Positions 8,692-16,923 are shown, numbered from the stretch's first letter. The stretch: DNA of 48,388 nt from Caldilineaceae bacterium (GCA_019637695.1 JAHBVG010000045.1:1-48388), one strand, 5' to 3'. Numbers and translations: made by a program. Notes: generated by a model not told the origin, from the letters alone.

Positions 8692-8818
8692 GTCATCTCG
8701 GATCGTTGTGTGGTTGGAAAGACAGCGGGATTATACCACGAAGCGGCGCAGAGGCGAGGATGCGGGGATGCGAAGCATTTGAAGTGACAGAAAGAATCGC
8801 AGGCAGTGATAATAGATT

Positions 8819-8861
8819 GACCGTCCGTTCACCTGTTGATCGTATGGGGCAACGGACGGTC
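8819..8861. repeat. 11-bp perfect hairpin downstream of the LRR lipoprotein gene
   Basis: GACCGTCCGTT (8819-8829) and AACGGACGGTC (8851-8861) form a perfect 11-bp stem with a 21-base loop. It lies about 70 bp past the stop codon of the minus-strand LRR gene. Only an A/T-rich stretch, not a real U-tract, follows on that strand, so terminator function is uncertain. The rest of 8692-8931 holds no convincing gene. Confidence 0.5.
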
Positions 8862-8931
8862 TCATATACACGGGGCTGGCGCAAGACCTGGCGGCTTTAG
8901 CGCTGTTCTCGATTCAGCGGATTGGCGCTGT

Positions 8932-11661
8932 TCATTGGGCAAGCAACTTCTCAATCATGGTCTCGACTGCTTCCCTATCTTCAACAGATGGATCGCTTGC
9001 CAGGAAGGTTTGCAGATCTTCAACCGCGCCCTCAATATCGTCCATTGCCACATAAACATCGGCCCGCCGAATGTAGCTATCGATCTGTTTTGGATCTAAA
9101 CGCAATGCCTCGGTATACGCTTCTATCGCCTCAGGATACTGTTTCAGACGGTAGTAGACCATGCCAAGCGTATCGTAGGCATAGGTATCGGGATCAAGTT
9201 CGATGCAGCGTAGTATATATGCGAGCGCCTGGTCGAGATCCCGTTCAAGATGATAGGCAAGCGTCCATGCCAGGTTGTTGAGTATGTGGCTGTTGTCAGG
9301 TTCTTGTTCGAGTACGGCGGTGTAGTAGTATACCGCGACTTCGTACCTTCCCTGCTGACGGGCATCGTCACCGGCGCGTGCCCAATCCAGTTTACCTCTT
9401 ATTGGGCATTCCGATTGCCGTTGTACCTTCTTCTGCAATCCCGCTGGAACAGAGGCGCTTGAGTCCTTGTGCAGCCGCACTCTCTCCAAAGTGGGTAGTT
9501 GCGCAAGTTCAACCGGCAGTTCAGCGATGTCGTTCCCACACAGATCCAGGAAGGTCAGGCTCTGCAATTCTCCTATCTGGGATGGCAGACTTTGAATCTG
9601 GTTCACTGAGAGATGGAGTTCCTGAAGGCTTTTTAGACCACCGATCTGGGCGGGCAGACTGGTTAGCCGGTTGTCGAGTAGATCGAGTGTTTGGAGCGCG
9701 ACCAAATCTCCAATTTCGGGCGGTAGCTGGGTGAGCCAGTTACTGGATAGGTCGAGTGTGGTCAGACTCGACAGGGTTCCCAGTTCGGCAGGCAGGGTTA
9801 TGATATGGTTATCCTCCAGCCAGAACTCTTGCAAGGCATTCAACTGGCCGATCTCAGATGGGATACCGACGAGCCGATTGGAGCGCAAATCAATACTGGC
9901 GAGATTGCTCAGTTGCCCGATCTCTGGTGGAAGCTCAACGAGCGTGTTCTCATAGGCGCGCAGGATTCTTAGACTGCGCAGCCCCCCAATGCTGGCTGGA
10001 AGCTCACCAATCAGGTTGTCCTCCAGGTAGAGGTGGTCTAAGCTGTCAAGATTTCCGATCTCAGATGGAATCGCAGTGAGTTGGTTGCTACCAAGACCGA
10101 GACGGATGATCCGTCGCAACTGGCCGATTTCCGCCGGCAGTTCAACGAGCAGATTGTTGTCTAGATAGAGGTGGTCCAAATGTTGCAGTTGGCCGATCTC
10201 TGGTGGTATCTCAGCAAGTCCAATGCCGGAAGCCCGTAGCGATTCCAAATTCTGCAATGCGCCGATTTCGGGTGGAAGTTTGCGGATCTGGTTGCTGTTG
10301 GAGTCAAAGAATCCTCCAAGATCAAGGGATACCAAATTCTTGAGTTGAGAGACGGCAGGTGGGAATTCGGTAAGCGCATTGCCGCCGATATCTAGCTCCG
10401 TCAAGTTGACCAACTGACCGATCCCCTCTGGAAGGCTGGTTAGCCCGTTATTGTTGACATACAACTCTTTCAAGTCGATCAACTGACCGATTTCCTCTGG
10501 AAGGCTGGTCAGTCCGTTATCGTTGATATGCAACTCTTTCAAGTTGATCAACTGGCCGATTTCGGGCGGGAGCGCCACGATCTCGTTTTTGCCAAGCGAT
10601 AGTCTGGTCAATTGGTGCAGTTGCCAAATTTCGGGTGGAAGTTCAGTAAGATAATTGAACCACAGATCCAACTCTTGAAGGTTTTTTAGCTGGCCAATTT
10701 CCGCCGGAACCCTGGTCAGTCGATTCTGTGAAAGGTCGAGTACTTCAAGGCTCTGCAACTGAAAGAGTTCAACGGCAACCTCGGTCAGTAGATTATTGTT
10801 CAACCGCAGAATCTTCAGATTCGTCATCCCATAGATCTCGACAGGCACCTCACGTAGTTGTTTTGAACTTAGATCGAGTTCGATCACAGTTGGATCGCTC
10901 AGCAAATTGGTGACGACGTCAGCGTCGGCTTCTTTCTGCCCTGCACCAGCTTCGAACAGGAGGTAAGAGACGTCTGAATTCGTGATACCATAGGTCAAAG
11001 CGCTGTTGCCAAACTTATCCTGGGCGTTGACGTCGGCTCCGCCTGCCAGCAAGGCCTGTACTATGGCTGGGTTTCCACGGTAAGCCGCAATCATCAGCGC
11101 CGTTAAGCCGTCAGGAGTCTGAGCGTTGGTATCCACATTGGCGGCAAGTAATGCTTGTACGCCCTCAGAGAACTCCATGTCAACTGCAAGCATTAAGGAT
11201 GTAGCGCCGGTATTGTCCTGGGCGTTCACGTCTGCGTCGGCTTCCAGCAGTGCCTGCATCGCTTCCAAATTCTCGAAGTAAGTGGCAACCATTAGCGCAG
11301 TGACGCCATCAGGACTTGGCGCATTGACATTAGCGCCGGCCGCCAGTAATGCCTGTAGGGAAACAATGTCCTCGGCATAGATTGTAAACATGAGAACTGT
11401 CAAGCCGGCAGGATTTCGTGCATTCGGATCGGTGCCTGCATCTAGAAGTTGTTGAAATTTGCTGCTATCTCTAGCTAGTATGGCGCTAAAGAGGAGGGCT
11501 GAATCGGGCACAGATTTCGCAGCGCTGGCTTCACGCTCAGCCATCTGTGCAGCGGACACGCGCGCAATCCACTCTTCAAGGGGAAGTGCAGGCGCAGCAC
11601 AGCCGTTGAAGAGCAGGGCAAACACAACCAAGAACACAGTCAACGTGGATCGGAGTCTCAT
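8932..11661 (-). CDS. lipoprotein with ankyrin, leucine-rich and TPR repeats
   Basis: This 909-residue protein has three kinds of protein-binding repeats in series. A lipoprotein signal (LLFNGC, Cys21) anchors it to the membrane from outside. About six ankyrin repeats follow (roughly residues 50-245; LLAAGANVNAPSPDGVTALM type). Then come about twenty leucine-rich repeats (about 255-740) with the 23-residue unit LPPEIGQLxNLxxLDLxxN that marks the plant- and ROCO-like bacterial LRR class. At the end are four TPRs (about 765-900; AIEAYTEALRLDPKQIDSYI). No catalytic domain is seen. Start ATG 11661 has a strong AAAGGAGG ribosome site eight bases upstream. A role as a surface scaffold or contact protein is inferred. 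The mosaic suggests assembly from pre-existing modules. Confidence 0.88.
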   Translation of the reverse strand: MRLRSTLTVFLVVFALLFNGCAAPALPLEEWIARVSAAQMAEREASAAKSVPDSALLFSAILARDSSKFQQLLDAGTDPNARNPAGLTVLMFTIYAEDIVSLQALLAAGANVNAPSPDGVTALMVATYFENLEAMQALLEADADVNAQDNTGATSLMLAVDMEFSEGVQALLAANVDTNAQTPDGLTALMIAAYRGNPAIVQALLAGGADVNAQDKFGNSALTYGITNSDVSYLLFEAGAGQKEADADVVTNLLSDPTVIELDLSSKQLREVPVEIYGMTNLKILRLNNNLLTEVAVELFQLQSLEVLDLSQNRLTRVPAEIGQLKNLQELDLWFNYLTELPPEIWQLHQLTRLSLGKNEIVALPPEIGQLINLKELHINDNGLTSLPEEIGQLIDLKELYVNNNGLTSLPEGIGQLVNLTELDIGGNALTEFPPAVSQLKNLVSLDLGGFFDSNSNQIRKLPPEIGALQNLESLRASGIGLAEIPPEIGQLQHLDHLYLDNNLLVELPAEIGQLRRIIRLGLGSNQLTAIPSEIGNLDSLDHLYLEDNLIGELPASIGGLRSLRILRAYENTLVELPPEIGQLSNLASIDLRSNRLVGIPSEIGQLNALQEFWLEDNHIITLPAELGTLSSLTTLDLSSNWLTQLPPEIGDLVALQTLDLLDNRLTSLPAQIGGLKSLQELHLSVNQIQSLPSQIGELQSLTFLDLCGNDIAELPVELAQLPTLERVRLHKDSSASVPAGLQKKVQRQSECPIRGKLDWARAGDDARQQGRYEVAVYYYTAVLEQEPDNSHILNNLAWTLAYHLERDLDQALAYILRCIELDPDTYAYDTLGMVYYRLKQYPEAIEAYTEALRLDPKQIDSYIRRADVYVAMDDIEGAVEDLQTFLASDPSVEDREAVETMIEKLLAQ

Positions 11662-11795
11662 CTGCGTTCCTCCTTTGAGGGGATAGGTTGTTAAGGTTTC
11701 AATCGACCACCAGGCACAGATTCCCCTACATAAATGGTGAGGGTACAGAGGATTTGCCCGATTACGTCACCTCTATATGATACGCTGGTGGAGTC

Positions 11796-11941
11796 ATGAA
11801 AACACCAACCAGGTGGCTAGACATGCATCGCCTCAAGACGTTGGCTTGGATTGTGGTGGGTGTGTGATGAGCAAGAAGAACAGGGGCTTACGCCAGACGG
11901 CAATTCAGGCCGGGGTTACGCTCATGGAGGTTGAAGGATGA
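11796..11941 (+). pseudogene. possible N-terminal scrap of an IS4-type transposase
   Basis: An ATG at 11796 opens a 24-codon frame whose product, with LDMHRLKTLAWIVVGV, resembles the first residues of IS4-like transposases (HRLRTLAWMV...G). Two stop codons then follow directly (11868-11873). A second frame from 11867 runs to 11941 and overlaps the next start by ATGA. No inverted terminal repeats or further transposase sequence are seen. The resemblance is short, and this call may be chance. Confidence 0.25.
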
Positions 11942-12159
11942 AGGAATACACATATTCAGAAGCGCGCCAGCGTCTGGCGGACCTTCTTGATCTGGCGCAG
12001 ATCGAAGGGGCTGTGCGAATTCGACGCCGGGATGGAAGCGTTTTTGTCGTCTCCCGGCTTTTGGACTCGCGCTCGCCGTTAGATGTTCCAGGCGTGGATC
12101 TTGGCATGACTGCCGACGACATCGTTGATCTTATCCGTGAAGGACGTCGGTTTACATAG
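11938..12159 (+). CDS. Phd/YefM-type antitoxin-like protein, apparently orphan
   Basis: The 73-residue protein begins MKEYTYSEARQRLADLLDLA, the start typical of prevent-host-death antitoxins, whose N-terminal domain binds operator DNA. The middle (IRRRDGSVFVVSRL) matches the beta-strand part of that fold. The C-terminal MTADDIVDLIREGRRF would be the toxin-binding tail. GAGGTTGAAGG provides the ribosome site. No Doc, RelE or PIN toxin lies downstream: only a palindromic element and then genes on the opposite strand. It is therefore either solitary or the survivor of a lost pair. Confidence 0.75.
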   Translation: MKEYTYSEARQRLADLLDLAQIEGAVRIRRRDGSVFVVSRLLDSRSPLDVPGVDLGMTADDIVDLIREGRRFT

Positions 12160-12163
12160 AACC

Positions 12164-12233
12164 TTATCGGCAATAGGTGTTCTCAGGAGACTTGCCAGGT
12201 TTTCTGCAACCTGGCAGGTCTTATTGCCGATAA
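12164..12233. repeat. palindromic element, copy 1 of 3
   Basis: The element is about 70 bp. The outer arms TTATCGGCAATA (12164-12175) and TATTGCCGATAA (12222-12233) are perfect complements. The inner arms AGACTTGCCAGGTT (12188-12201) and AACCTGGCAGGTCT (12208-12221) pair with one mismatch. Related copies lie at 20602-20664 and 21974-22042. The size, dyad symmetry and intergenic sites suggest a MITE- or REP-like mobile repeat. Confidence 0.75.
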
Positions 12234-12253
12234 TCTCTATAAATCTGATAGAG

Positions 12254-12622
12254 TCAGGCAGCCTCTCGTGTATCTACGGTGACCGAAGCAATGGGAATGC
12301 GTTCTGTCATGGAAGGTGTGTATACGGACACAGCCAGCACTTCTTTGAGCGGTGAGCGCAGCAGAATTTCCAGGGCAAGTTCGCGCACTTCTTCAGACAA
12401 TCCACTCAACCCTGTCAGTGGCAGGCTGCGCAAGCCAGCTTCAGTCGGTTGTGCCAGAATGGAGTAATTGAAGATAGTTAACCCCACGGCCCGGCGCTCG
12501 GCCTTATTGACCCGCAACAACAAATTTTCATTCAATTCGATCCCCGTCGCCTTCTCGCCCGGCGCAAATGAAATGTAAAGTGTGTCACTGGGTTCATCAT
12601 ACTTCAAGGTTGATGTTGTCAT
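12254..12622 (-). CDS. DUF2283 family protein, likely partner of the upstream RelE/barnase-like protein
   Basis: This 122-residue protein opens with LKYDEPSDTLYISFAPGE, the signature of DUF2283 proteins. It continues with IELNENLLLRVNK and GLTIFNYSI, giving a small beta-rich domain. The second half (about residues 60-110), with EEVRELALEILL, is extra compared with the shortest members. The start lies 4 bp after the stop of the gene at 12627-12959, so the two form a tight pair. DUF2283 genes are often found next to small nuclease-like or DUF4258 genes, so an antitoxin role is plausible but unproven. Confidence 0.7.
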   Translation of the reverse strand: MTTSTLKYDEPSDTLYISFAPGEKATGIELNENLLLRVNKAERRAVGLTIFNYSILAQPTEAGLRSLPLTGLSGLSEEVRELALEILLRSPLKEVLAVSVYTPSMTERIPIASVTVDTREAA

Positions 12623-12626
12623 ATCG

Positions 12627-12959
12627 TCAGCTGATTTCCTTCTGATATGCTGTCACAATGTAATTGTTCGCCATTGGCGGCTGGTTTCCACGCTCACGAA
12701 AGCGAAACAAAACAACAGCAATAATATGGGTGTTATCTAGCACCAACTTCCTGAACGCCTTTGTGTAGGTATACTTCTGCGAATTGAGCGGATCTTGTTT
12801 GCGCCGACTCTGTTGGATGGTTTGCTTGAGTTCTTCTTCAAAGTCTTCCATCTCTGGATGGTTGGTTGGCTCAAGGATATGCTCCCAGCGTTCCTGCGTG
12901 AGATAAATCTCATGGCCGTCTCGATCTACTATCGTCCATCGTACACCGCTGCCTGCCAT
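12627..12959 (-). CDS. small PBECR-like (barnase/RelE-fold) nuclease-type protein
   Basis: This 110-residue protein resembles the PBECR group of barnase/EndoU/colicin/RelE-like folds. Features are WTIVDRDGHEIYLTQERWEHIL with His near residue 27, a helix with SRRKQDP, then YTYTKAF and a strand pair ending NNYIVTAYQ, the usual last strand of this fold. ATG 12959 is chosen because GAGGTG lies six bases upstream; GTG 12968 overlaps that site. It is encoded directly before a DUF2283 gene, and the pair looks like a toxin-antitoxin module with the toxin gene first. RNase activity is inferred from the fold alone. Confidence 0.6.
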   Translation of the reverse strand: MAGSGVRWTIVDRDGHEIYLTQERWEHILEPTNHPEMEDFEEELKQTIQQSRRKQDPLNSQKYTYTKAFRKLVLDNTHIIAVVLFRFRERGNQPPMANNYIVTAYQKEIS

Positions 12960-12984
12960 GGCGCTCACCTCAACTCAAATCCTA

Positions 12985-13644
12985 TTATCCTAGTTTACTA
13001 TATTCTAGTAGGAAGCTCAACGTGCGCTCCCACGCCAGGGCTGCGGCGTCGGAATTGTAGGCGTCGGCGCGATCCGGCTCGAAGAACCAATGTCCTGCGC
13101 CGGGGTAGCGGTAGATCGTCGCCGGGCGACCAGCCTGCTTGAGCGAAGCTTCGAGGGCGTCGACGTTTTCACGCGGCTCATAGGGATCGTCCTCGGCGAA
13201 GTGGCCGAGGTAGGTTGCACCCGAATCACCATGTTCGAAGACGCCCGTCCCGTAAAAGACGACAACGGCGCGGATCTGTTCGGGATCGGCAGTCGCCAGA
13301 TCGAGCGCATAGTAAGCGCCCAGCGAGAAACCAATCACGGCCAGACCTCGCTCTGGTTGATCGGTCCGTTGGCGGAGGAAGGCGACAGCCTGCCTGATCT
13401 CCTCTTTAGCTTGAAGATGATTTTCGTCGAGCGCGCTGCCCAGCGCTTCCGCATCGGCGATGGTCTCGGCGGTTTTGCCGTGGTAGAGATCAGGGGCGAA
13501 GACCACGAATCCGACCTCCGCCAATCGGTTGCAGAATGCCTTGATCGTGTTGTTCAGTCCCCACCAGGCATGGAGGACGAGTACGCCCGCGCCGTTGCCG
13601 GTGGCGGGGAGGGCAAGATAGCCTTGTGGGTGATGATCTGTCAT
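12985..13644 (-). CDS. dienelactone hydrolase family protein
   Basis: This alpha/beta hydrolase of about 219 residues belongs to the dienelactone hydrolase family. It shows VLVLHAWWGL (oxyanion region), FAPDLYHGKTA, and the nucleophile elbow GFSLGA with Ser in place of the Cys of classical dienelactone hydrolase. The acid is in FAEDDPYEP and the catalytic His in GAGHWFFEP. ATG 13644 is preferred: its ATGA overlaps the stop of the DinB gene upstream, and GGAGAA lies in front of it. It is the last gene of a co-directional run with two DinB proteins. Substrate unknown. Confidence 0.85.
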   Translation of the reverse strand: MTDHHPQGYLALPATGNGAGVLVLHAWWGLNNTIKAFCNRLAEVGFVVFAPDLYHGKTAETIADAEALGSALDENHLQAKEEIRQAVAFLRQRTDQPERGLAVIGFSLGAYYALDLATADPEQIRAVVVFYGTGVFEHGDSGATYLGHFAEDDPYEPRENVDALEASLKQAGRPATIYRYPGAGHWFFEPDRADAYNSDAAALAWERTLSFLLEYSKLG

Positions 13645-14153
13645 TTCTTTTCTTTTCTCCATTTGGCGTGCAATCCCTCAGCGACGCGTCCAATCTGTTT
13701 GATGTGTGGTTGTTCATGCGTGACAAGCGATTGCACATAAAATAGCAAACTTCGTTCGAGGGTCCTGCCCGCGGCTTTGACTGTCGCCAAGCGAGACCAA
13801 TCTGCAGGTGTCAACGGCTGTAAAACGGCGACAAGTGCGGCGCGCTGCACAGCGAAAGCTTCCAACGAGGGTCGGAACTCCCGTTCGAGATAGTCGGTTT
13901 TCCGCATCCACGTCCTGGGACTGATTGCGCGCAACGCGGGATGATCCTGAGCAAGGATGGCGGCGATAGAGTCACCCCAGACATCGGCGCAGGAACGTAG
14001 ATGGGCCAGCACCTCGTTCGCCGACCATTCACCAGGGCCGAGCGACGTGCGCAACTGTACCGGCGACAGTTCAGCGGTCAATGCGGCAATATGTACCGGC
14101 CCTGCGTTCAGGAGGACGAGTATTTGCTCAATGGTAAGCGGGTTGTCTCTCAG
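13641..14153 (-). CDS. DinB/DfsB family protein (probable CTG start)
   Basis: This DinB-superfamily protein has about 170 residues in a four-helix bundle. The three metal histidines are visible in NEVLAHLRSC and in THEQPHIKQ (H-x3-H). Such proteins act as thiol-dependent transferases or metalloenzymes of mostly unknown role. No ATG, GTG or TTG exists near the conserved N-terminus. CTG 14153 overlaps the upstream stop as CTGA and has GGAG eight bases in front, so it is the best start. The alternatives are GTG 14294, which would overlap the upstream gene by 145 bases, or a TTG that would cut off helix 1. Its own stop overlaps the next gene by ATGA. Confidence 0.78.
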   Translation of the reverse strand: MRDNPLTIEQILVLLNAGPVHIAALTAELSPVQLRTSLGPGEWSANEVLAHLRSCADVWGDSIAAILAQDHPALRAISPRTWMRKTDYLEREFRPSLEAFAVQRAALVAVLQPLTPADWSRLATVKAAGRTLERSLLFYVQSLVTHEQPHIKQIGRVAEGLHAKWRKEKK

Positions 14154-14650
14154 AATTCTGTCTCCGTCAAATTGTCGTAGACATAGAAGATGTAATCTTG
14201 AGAGACTGTCTTGACGCCCAGATCGTTGAGCAAGCGGAGAATCTGGGCACGGTGATCCGTACCGTGGTTTACCACATGCAGCAACACCTGCCACAGGATA
14301 AGTCCTTTGTCATCGTCCTCCAGCGGTTGCTCCGAGAGCATCCCATCGCGTAAGCTGGTCAGATAGTCGCGCATGGTCTGTTCAACTCTGTCCCAATGGG
14401 CGCGGATGCCCTCCCGATCCGGGAAGTCGGCGGGGTTGAGCGGCTCCGGCAGTTCAACCCCGCGCAACCCGCTGAACCAGGTGTCGTCCACGCTGATGAG
14501 ATGTACGATCTGATTCCGCACCGATCCGTGCGCGTAGTTTACCGACTGGCTGAACTGTTCATCGGTTAGCCCTTCGATGTAGCTATCCCAGAGGTTGCGG
14601 TTTTCGGCGAAGTGATAGCCGAAGAAATGGCGAAAGGCATTGGCGTTCAT
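14150..14650 (-). CDS. DinB family protein
   Basis: This 166-residue DinB-family four-helix bundle has metal-site histidines at VRNQIVHLIS and VNHGTDHRAQIL (H-x3-H). ATG 14650 is used because GAGGAAAGG stands upstream; the longer frame would overlap the preceding gene without support. It begins 32 bp after the beta-helix gene and ends in a CTGA overlap with a second DinB gene, so the three appear to form one transcript. Known relatives include mycothiol- or bacillithiol-type transferases, but the substrate cannot be read from sequence. Confidence 0.85.
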   Translation of the reverse strand: MNANAFRHFFGYHFAENRNLWDSYIEGLTDEQFSQSVNYAHGSVRNQIVHLISVDDTWFSGLRGVELPEPLNPADFPDREGIRAHWDRVEQTMRDYLTSLRDGMLSEQPLEDDDKGLILWQVLLHVVNHGTDHRAQILRLLNDLGVKTVSQDYIFYVYDNLTETEF

Positions 14651-14681
14651 GGCGTGGCGTATCCTTTCCTCACGATGTGGA

Positions 14682-16184
14682 TCATTCAAAGACGATGGAC
14701 ATCTCATGGTGGAGCGCCGCATTGGGCGATACCTGCGGCGCTTTGCCGCTGGCCGTGGACAGCCCCCGAATTGTCACCGTTTGAGATCTCTGGTAGGGGA
14801 AGGGGCGCTCTGCCGTCAGCGCAACCAACGGATCGCCCGGGTTCATCACATCGGGATCGGTGAAGAGGTAGAGGCCAGTGTAATCGTCGGGATGGTTGGA
14901 ATCATCAACGGAGAGGCCGTCAATCGTGATCGCCCGCGGCATGGTGCAGGGATAGCCGAAATCGTGCATACCGTCGTTGCGGATGTTGAATAGGGTGGGC
15001 CAGTGTTTTTCACCGCACGCCGGCACCCAACGGCAATTGCGGATGATGAGATCGCCTTCCCAGGTGCTGCCGTAGTCGCTGCGCAGGCTGATGAAGGCGT
15101 TGCCGTAGAGCGTGGAATCTTCTACCGTCAGCAGGCCGCGACCGATGGCGTTCAGCCCCATGTGGCCCAACTCGCAGCGGCGAACCGTGTAAACGCCGGA
15201 GACGCCCATGTGCGTGTCCATGCGCGAGAGGGTGCATTCCTCCAGCACAATGTTCTTGCAGAAATTCGTGGCGATGACGCCCCAGTGCGTGCGGTCGCAG
15301 ATGTGGTTCATGCGGCAGTTGAACATCTGAAAGTTGACCACATCGTTGGCGTGGATGTCATACGATCCCATGTTGACGGGCAGCCCTGCCGCGCCGATGG
15401 TGGAATAGATCTTGTGCGGGGTGGCGAAGCAGTTGCGCAGGGTGATGTTGGCGCACTGTTCGGCGCTGAGGAATCCCCGGTATGGGTGGCCGACGGCGGT
15501 CTCCCCCACCACGTAGTGCGTTAGCCCGTCGATCTCGGTGTTGGAGCGGGTGATGACAATGTTCCTGGCCCAATAGTTGTAGCCAACCGGCTGCACCATG
15601 CGATTGGCGAAAGTGGTGAAGATGCCGCCGCGGATGCGCAGCGTCGTCTCGTCGATGGGCCGGGCCTCAATGCGGGTGATGGCGTCGTAGTCCCAGTCGA
15701 TGTCGCCCTCAATGGAGCCATCCGTGCGCAGGATGAAGGAATCGTGCTGGGGGACGCCGTTGTTCTGGTTCAGTCCGCGGCGGATATAGAGCCGCTTCTG
15801 GTCATTTTCCACCAGCAGATGACAATCGACCGGAGGGCGGGCGTCCACCTGCTTTTGATCGCGGGTCAGATGGTCGATCTGCACCGTTACCGGCGCCAAT
15901 GTGGATCGCACTTCAAAGAGCGGCGCTTTGTGATCGTTGGCGTCGGTGTTGATCTCCGTGTCGTCGATGGTGAAGCGCGAGGTGTTCCAATCCACATCGG
16001 TGGTGATGACGGCGGTGAGCGGCTGGCGACCCAGGTGATAGATCGCGCCTGGGCTTGTCTTCACGGGCAGACGGTGTTCGTTGGCGTAGGCGTGAGCCTG
16101 ACAGATGGCGGGCAGGTCGTCGGTGACGCCGTCGCCGACCGCGCCGAAGGCTTCGTAGGTCACAACACTATCTCTGAATGTCAT
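14682..16184 (-). CDS. right-handed parallel beta-helix protein (pectate lyase/GH28-like superfamily)
   Basis: This protein of about 500 residues begins with the pectate-lyase-superfamily signature YEAFGAVGDGVTDD and continues as a parallel beta-helix. Repeated turns read NIVITRSNTEIDG, NITLRNCFATPHK, NFQMFNCRMNH, NIVLEECTLSRMD, VEDSTLYGNAF and LIIRNCRWV. This architecture is used by polygalacturonases, pectin or alginate lyases and epimerases acting on uronic-acid polymers. No signal peptide is seen, so an intracellular role or non-classical export must be assumed. ATG 16184 has GGAGAGGAAGG upstream; the codon at 16205 lacks support. No clear GH28 catalytic Asp trio was identified. Confidence 0.75.
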   Translation of the reverse strand: MTFRDSVVTYEAFGAVGDGVTDDLPAICQAHAYANEHRLPVKTSPGAIYHLGRQPLTAVITTDVDWNTSRFTIDDTEINTDANDHKAPLFEVRSTLAPVTVQIDHLTRDQKQVDARPPVDCHLLVENDQKRLYIRRGLNQNNGVPQHDSFILRTDGSIEGDIDWDYDAITRIEARPIDETTLRIRGGIFTTFANRMVQPVGYNYWARNIVITRSNTEIDGLTHYVVGETAVGHPYRGFLSAEQCANITLRNCFATPHKIYSTIGAAGLPVNMGSYDIHANDVVNFQMFNCRMNHICDRTHWGVIATNFCKNIVLEECTLSRMDTHMGVSGVYTVRRCELGHMGLNAIGRGLLTVEDSTLYGNAFISLRSDYGSTWEGDLIIRNCRWVPACGEKHWPTLFNIRNDGMHDFGYPCTMPRAITIDGLSVDDSNHPDDYTGLYLFTDPDVMNPGDPLVALTAERPFPYQRSQTVTIRGLSTASGKAPQVSPNAALHHEMSIVFE

Positions 16185-16299
16185 GGGGTTGTCCTTCCTC
16201 TCCATTTAGGGCTACCCTTCGTGTTTCTTTATTTGGCTTCGTGGGCTAGAATTTTCTGGAATCGGCCTTATACCCTGCTCAATGATGATAGGCTTTACT

Positions 16300-16527
16300 C
16301 TACATCTCAGACAGTTCTGGAACGTATTCGTCCTCATACTTTTCAATTAATACCCCAATCACCTCCATGAGAGAGGCTAAAGGATGATCCTCATCTTCAC
16401 CAACGCGATCGATCAAGGTATCTAGCACTTCGACTAACCGTTGATACTCTGCCTCGCTATGAGGTACAGATACAACCGGCGCTAACTCTGGCCAGATGCG
16501 CTCAATGGTTGCTACTTCTTCAGTCAT
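16300..16527 (-). CDS. HigA-like antitoxin fragment without HTH domain
   Basis: The 75-residue acidic protein matches only the N-terminal part of one HigA class: SEAEYQRLVEVLDTLIDR, an acidic loop, then LMEVIGVLIEKYEDEYVP. In that class an HTH of about 55 residues follows; here the frame stops at once (ELSEM). Translation of the next 60 bases in any frame shows no HTH. It follows a HigB gene by 6 bp. It may neutralise the toxin without repressing transcription, or be a truncated remnant. Confidence 0.65.
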   Translation of the reverse strand: MTEEVATIERIWPELAPVVSVPHSEAEYQRLVEVLDTLIDRVGEDEDHPLASLMEVIGVLIEKYEDEYVPELSEM

Positions 16528-16533
16528 CGTGTA

Positions 16534-16821
16534 TTACTCCTTCCATGCGCCTCTATCATATTCTGGGTGCGTCAGTATCGCCCGGATGTAGATTTTCTGT
16601 CTATTATAATGAGTCGCTGCTATCAAGCGGGCTTTGTTCCCGCCGATGTTGAATACTGTGAGCTTCCCGACTCGATCAGCACTGGGAAAGATAGCTCGCA
16701 ATTCCGCAAAAGAGTGAAAGGTATGCTGCTTCATGAGTCCGTACCAATACTCAAGCCCTGCTCTTGCATTGGGATGTTGCTCAGCAAACTCGTTGAGACG
16801 CTTGCGGGTAATAATGTGCAT
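16534..16821 (-). CDS. higB: HigB-type mRNA interferase toxin
   Basis: This 95-residue protein fits the HigB_toxin family. It begins MHIITRKRLNEFAEQHPNA, continues LEYWYGLMKQHTFHSFAELRAIFPSAD, has the strand FNIGGNKARLIAATHYN and ends IRAILTHPEYDRGAWKE. Members are ribosome-associated RNases of the RelE superfamily. CAGGAAGAG precedes the ATG by five bases. The toxin gene comes first and the antitoxin gene second, as is usual for higBA. All expected elements of the toxin appear intact, so it is probably functional. Confidence 0.85.
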   Translation of the reverse strand: MHIITRKRLNEFAEQHPNARAGLEYWYGLMKQHTFHSFAELRAIFPSADRVGKLTVFNIGGNKARLIAATHYNRQKIYIRAILTHPEYDRGAWKE

Positions 16822-16923
16822 TAACTCTTCCTGCTGTAAAGTCTTGCTAACTATGCTTGTGTATTGCTGAAATCTTCGTCCTGGGCCTAGGTTGTGTCGA
16901 AAATTCTTCTGCGATTATAGCAG

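Noticed and set aside
7399..8787. Long plus-strand ORF of 462 codons
   Set aside because: It lies wholly opposite the GroEL-like gene, whose protein is clearly recognisable; the antisense translation has no family features and is His/Asp/Arg-rich as expected of a GC-rich shadow.
9480..10880. Periodic 69-bp similarity considered as a DNA satellite
   Set aside because: The period equals the 23-residue leucine-rich repeat of the encoded protein.
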